From the NCBI GenBank assembly GCA_002923375.1, contig BEIJ01000001.1, positions 744,001 through 808,000 on the forward strand: DNA of 64,000 nucleotides, written 5' to 3'. The position numbers were made by a program, and so were the translations under genes. Positions 61,383 to 64,000 of the stretch are shown here, in pieces (within the stretch, counting starts at the first letter, position 1; each line of letters opens with the position of its first letter). The notes beneath the pieces were generated by a model. The model did not search any database. It was not told the origin of the DNA and saw nothing but the letters and a program-made list of their open reading frames with translations. The stretch is from a bacterium HR33. GTDB lineage: Bacteria > Gemmatimonadota > Gemmatimonadetes > Gemmatimonadales > GWC2-71-9.

Positions 61383-62450
61383 TCACGAAAGACACTCGCC
61401 GCAGATCCCGCAGAAACGGTGCTCCAGGGGCAAATTCTCGGCCCCGCAACGCTCGCATTTCTTCAGCGGAGGTCCCCAAGGGAACTCGGCTGATCGGCCC
61501 TCCGCGGCCAGCTCCCGTAGCATGGCATAACGCGCCGGACGCTTCTGCACGAACGCCTGCATCCCCTCCAGAGGCTCCCAGCATGCATAGTGCAAAGCCA
61601 GCCAGTCCTGGCCGTGGCGAATGGTCGAATGCCAGGACAGGTCTTTCCAAAAGTTCAGCTGCTGCTTGGTATAACGAGTGCACTCGGGAAACGAAGCCAA
61701 AAGTCTGCGGGCAAGCTCGTCCACAAACTGATCCAAGCGGCTGAGATCTATCCGATAGCCATCCCGCCCCTCTTGCGCCTTGCGAATCTCTTCTTGACTC
61801 GCCTGCTCAATCCATTCTTCGCCCCTGCGGACCGATGGTACTACCCAGTTGACCAACCCCCAGGCAAGCGCCTGCTCCGCCGGTATCGGCTCGTTCAACA
61901 TGAGGATCTGTCGCGCACGCCTTTCCCCCGCAGCCAAGGGAAGCCACTGAGTAGCGCCGCCGCAGGCTACCGAACCCACGTGGGTACCGACCTGCTTGAT
62001 GTAGGCGTGCTGCGCCATCACCGCGAGGTCGCATGCCAGCTGGCTCTCATTGCCCCCTCCCACCGCCATGCCGTTCAGCCTCGCCACCACCGGCTTGCCC
62101 GTGTTGAGGATGCTCTCGATGTACGCCCGGAACAAGCTCATGTACTTCCAGTAATCGCGCGGGTAAGAGACATACTTTTCCGCGTACTCCTTGACATCTC
62201 CCCCGGTGCAAAAGGCGCGGTCACCCGCGCCCGTGAAAACGATCACTCCCACCGAGTCGTCAAAACTGGCGTCTCGAAATGCGGTGCTAAGCTCCTCCAA
62301 GGTGAGTGTCGAATAAGCATTGTACCTCTCCGGGCGGTTGATCGTGATCCGGGCCACTCTCCCCGACTTGGAATAAAGAATTTCCCGAAACTCGAATTCC
62401 TCGGCAGCGCGAGGAGCGAAGTGCCTCTCCTTTACCGCAACGCGGGACAT
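61383..62450 (-). CDS. oah: 6-oxocyclohex-1-ene-1-carbonyl-CoA hydrolase (ring opening), with C-terminal zinc ribbon
   Basis: A 355-residue crotonase-superfamily enzyme. Its VIVFTGAGDRAFCTGGDVKEYAEKY, GMAVGGGNESQLACDLAV, GSVACGGATQWLPL and LLASFPECTRYTKQQLN segments parallel known Oah/BamA proteins. It adds water and cleaves the alicyclic ring of 6-oxocyclohex-1-ene-1-carbonyl-CoA to a dicarboxylic acyl-CoA. The last 26 residues form a cysteine-rich ribbon (CERCGAE then FCGICGEC), which typical Thauera-type Oah lacks. GGAGG precedes the ATG, which lies 19 bases inside the end of tetR. Confidence 0.83.
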   Translation of the reverse strand: MSRVAVKERHFAPRAAEEFEFREILYSKSGRVARITINRPERYNAYSTLTLEELSTAFRDASFDDSVGVIVFTGAGDRAFCTGGDVKEYAEKYVSYPRDYWKYMSLFRAYIESILNTGKPVVARLNGMAVGGGNESQLACDLAVMAQHAYIKQVGTHVGSVACGGATQWLPLAAGERRARQILMLNEPIPAEQALAWGLVNWVVPSVRRGEEWIEQASQEEIRKAQEGRDGYRIDLSRLDQFVDELARRLLASFPECTRYTKQQLNFWKDLSWHSTIRHGQDWLALHYACWEPLEGMQAFVQKRPARYAMLRELAAEGRSAEFPWGPPLKKCERCGAENLPLEHRFCGICGECLS

Positions 62451-63103
62451 AGCAATCCTCCGATCAAGAAGTCAGAAAATCTGCGCCCCAGCTCCTCCGC
62501 ATTCAGGGTCCCATCGGGCCGGTACCAGCGCGCGATCCAGTTGACCGCGCCCAGGATCGCCAAAGCCGAGCTCTTCGGGTCCACCGCCCTGAAGGAGCCC
62601 TCCGCAATCCCGTCCTCGATGGTCCGCCGCAGAAATGCTTCGTAACGATCCCGCAGAGCGACCACCCGCTTCCTTCTTTCAGGCGAAAGCGCCGAAATCT
62701 CGAAAGCCAAAGGCGAACCCTGCAGAGTCTCGGTCATGACCCTCACGTGTTGCTCGATCAGATAGCGCAAGCGGTCCGCCGGGGAGGCGAAGCTACGCCG
62801 CGCCCGCCGGACCAACGCCCCGAGTTCCAGCAGAGCATCCCGGTGGCACCGGTACAGGATGGTCTCTTTGTCGGGGAAGTAGTGATACAGGGCGCTAGCC
62901 CGCACTCCTAAGTTCCGCGCGATGTCCTCCAAGGTCGTGGCGTGGTATCCCTTATCCTTGAAACCTCTGAGCGCGGCCCGCAGGATCGCCTCGCGGCGTG
63001 CCCGGCGCTTCGCCACCACTTTCGCGGAACAAGCAACCCGCTCCGGCTGGTACACTCCCGTGGAGCGCTCCAATGGCGAGCCTCCAAGTTTTTGAACCGC
63101 CAT
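62432..63103 (-). CDS. TetR-family transcriptional regulator
   Basis: A 223-residue regulator. The N-terminal helix-turn-helix is RREAILRAALRGFKDKGYHATTLEDIARNLGVRASALYHYFPDKE-type (about residues 35-80), and the C-terminal ligand domain contains AILGAVNWIARWYRPDG, resembling the acyl-CoA-responsive KstR2/FadR-like group. It is the first gene of the oah-dch-bcr-had unit and overlaps oah, so it likely controls its own operon in response to an aromatic or alicyclic CoA ester. Palindromes with CTTAAG cores lie just upstream. Confidence 0.88.
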   Translation of the reverse strand: MAVQKLGGSPLERSTGVYQPERVACSAKVVAKRRARREAILRAALRGFKDKGYHATTLEDIARNLGVRASALYHYFPDKETILYRCHRDALLELGALVRRARRSFASPADRLRYLIEQHVRVMTETLQGSPLAFEISALSPERRKRVVALRDRYEAFLRRTIEDGIAEGSFRAVDPKSSALAILGAVNWIARWYRPDGTLNAEELGRRFSDFLIGGLLCPALR

Positions 63104-63110
63104 TCAATTT

Positions 63111-63162
63111 TCAGAGCGAGCGCTTAAGCGTGCGTTAAACTTTTCCGAAGTTCCCTTAAGGG
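63111..63162. promoter_or_regulatory. Candidate operator: two CTTAAG-centred palindromes upstream of tetR
   Basis: CGCTTAAGCG (63121-63130) sits in a larger imperfect palindrome 18 bases before the tetR start, and CCCTTAAGGG (63153-63162) lies with its centre 32 bases away, about three helical turns. Both fall in the 63-base gap between tnaA and tetR. They could be TetR operators; the second could also be a weak tnaA terminator hairpin. Confidence 0.4.
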
Positions 63163-63166
63163 TTTC

Positions 63167-64000
63167 TTAAAGCTCTTCGAACCGCGCAGTGAAATGGCGC
63201 AACATCTGGGGGCGGTTCACCATCCTCAGGCCGCGAAAGCTGAAGCGCTGGGGATATAGCTCGGCGAAAGCCTCGACCACGTAGTCAATGTGACTCTGGG
63301 TGTATACCCGGCGCGGGATAGCCAGCCGGACCATCTCCCAGGGAGCCGCCCGCCCGTCCCCGTGAAACACACTGCCCACTTCCAAGGCACGGATGCCGGC
63401 GTGGCGGTAGAGAGCACAGACCAGCGCTTGCCCCGGGAACTGGGCCGGCGGGATGTGGGGGCACAGCGCGCCGGCGTCCACGAAGACCGCATGTCCCCCC
63501 GGAGGCTGAATAGTGCGATATCCCAGAGCGGACAGCTTTTCGCCGAGATACTCCACGGAGCGGACCCGGTAGGCGAGATAGTCTTCTTGGATCACTTCCT
63601 CCAGTCCCTGGGCCATCGCTTCCAGGTCGCGCCCCGCCAGGCCGCCGTAGGTTACGAACCCCTCGGTCAGGATCAACAGGCTTCCGGCTCGCTCGGCCAG
63701 TTCGCGGTCCCGCAGCAGAAGCATCCCGCCGATGTTGACCAGACCGTCCTTTTTTGCACTGATGGTCGCTCCGTCAGCCAAATCGAACATCTCCCGCACG
63801 ATCTCGCGCACCGAGCGATCTCGCTGGCCCGGTTCCCGGAGCTTGATGAAGTAGGCGTTCTCGGCGAACCGACAAGCGTCCAGGAACAAAGGGATTCCGT
63901 ACCGGTCGCACACCGAGCGCACCGCCCGCAGGTTCTCCAAACTGACCGGCTGCCCTCCGCCTGCGTTGTTGGTCACGGTCACCATGCAAAGAGGGACCCT
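63167..64000 (-). CDS. tnaA: Tryptophanase / beta-eliminating lyase, C-terminal 277 residues (5' truncated by window edge)
   Basis: Fold-type I PLP lyase. The visible part begins before TNNAGGGQPVS and includes the PLP lysine in ISAKKDGLVNIGG, GFVTYGGLAGRDLEAMAQGL and PGGHAVFVDAG. The family comprises tryptophanase and tyrosine phenol-lyase. In the segment GIRALEVGSVF, the position that is arginine in tyrosine phenol-lyase (MER) is hydrophobic here, and AIPRRVYTQSHIDYVVEAF resembles tryptophanase; so indole formation from tryptophan is more likely than phenol from tyrosine. It runs off the right edge. Confidence 0.8.
   Translation of the reverse strand, partial: RVPLCMVTVTNNAGGGQPVSLENLRAVRSVCDRYGIPLFLDACRFAENAYFIKLREPGQRDRSVREIVREMFDLADGATISAKKDGLVNIGGMLLLRDRELAERAGSLLILTEGFVTYGGLAGRDLEAMAQGLEEVIQEDYLAYRVRSVEYLGEKLSALGYRTIQPPGGHAVFVDAGALCPHIPPAQFPGQALVCALYRHAGIRALEVGSVFHGDGRAAPWEMVRLAIPRRVYTQSHIDYVVEAFAELYPQRFSFRGLRMVNRPQMLRHFTARFEEL

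Noticed and set aside
63167-64000. Tyrosine phenol-lyase as the identity of the right-edge gene
   Set aside because: The arginine of the MER motif expected in tyrosine phenol-lyase is replaced (LEVG), and the YTQSHIDYVVEAF segment is closer to tryptophanase; the call stays tentative because the N-terminal half is missing.

Overview
The window is a compact, GC-rich bacterial chromosome segment with short intergenic gaps, many stop/start overlaps and several convergent genes whose 3' ends overlap. Several features together suggest a Gemmatimonadota-like, facultatively anaerobic and possibly thermophilic bacterium: two very large secreted beta-propeller/amidohydrolase fusions, a DUF1800/DUF1501 pair, DUF3179 proteins, a hybrid histidine kinase coupled to an ECF sigma factor, and a Thermus-type ba3 oxidase. 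This placement is inference from gene content. No rRNA gene or recognisable tRNA is present.

Layout. 1-1027: end of thyA, then folA. 1071-4871: an operon with its own promoter, holding two ATP-grasp ligases, a GNAT acetyltransferase and a lysine 2,3-aminomutase; it looks like an uncharacterised beta-lysine module. 4898-16075 (minus): two paralogous amidohydrolase fusions, an EF-G-like GTPase and an ABC exporter. 16138-22767: DUF1800/DUF1501, SDR, NUDIX, MsrA, a cytochrome c and a Tat-exported flavin oxidoreductase. 22993-27607: an ornithine-cyclodeaminase/PLP-dehydratase pair facing an aldehyde dehydrogenase and a type II NADH dehydrogenase. 27809-36305: DoxX, two DUF3179 proteins, a TlpA-type thioredoxin with an OB-like partner, the hybrid kinase/ECF sigma pair and a CBS-type site-2 protease. 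36306-36972 is the only long gene-free stretch; it appears to encode a structured minus-strand RNA ending in a strong intrinsic terminator. 36973-39625: a CBS protein and the ba3 oxidase genes (subunits IIa, II, I). 39710-46983: two ZIP transporters, an alpha/beta hydrolase, a phosphoribosyltransferase, OtsB and NAD salvage (nadE, pncB). 46984-54302: signalling kinases, a response regulator, a cytochrome c, a Spy-like protein, a porin and an M20 hydrolase.

The most notable region is 54397-63103 (minus): tetR-oah-dch-bcrC-bcrB-bcrA-bcrD-had, followed by a hemerythrin-like and a CopD-like gene. This is the upper anaerobic benzoyl-CoA pathway. ATP-dependent (class I) benzoyl-CoA reductase makes the cyclic diene, Dch hydrates it, Had oxidises the alcohol, and Oah hydrates the product and opens the ring. 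Both ATPase subunits are short, as in the Azoarcus-type (Bzd) enzyme. The ferredoxin, the benzoate-CoA ligase and the lower beta-oxidation genes are not in this window. A tryptophanase gene runs off the right edge upstream of tetR. The same segment encodes a high-affinity terminal oxidase, so the organism probably alternates between oxic and anoxic life.
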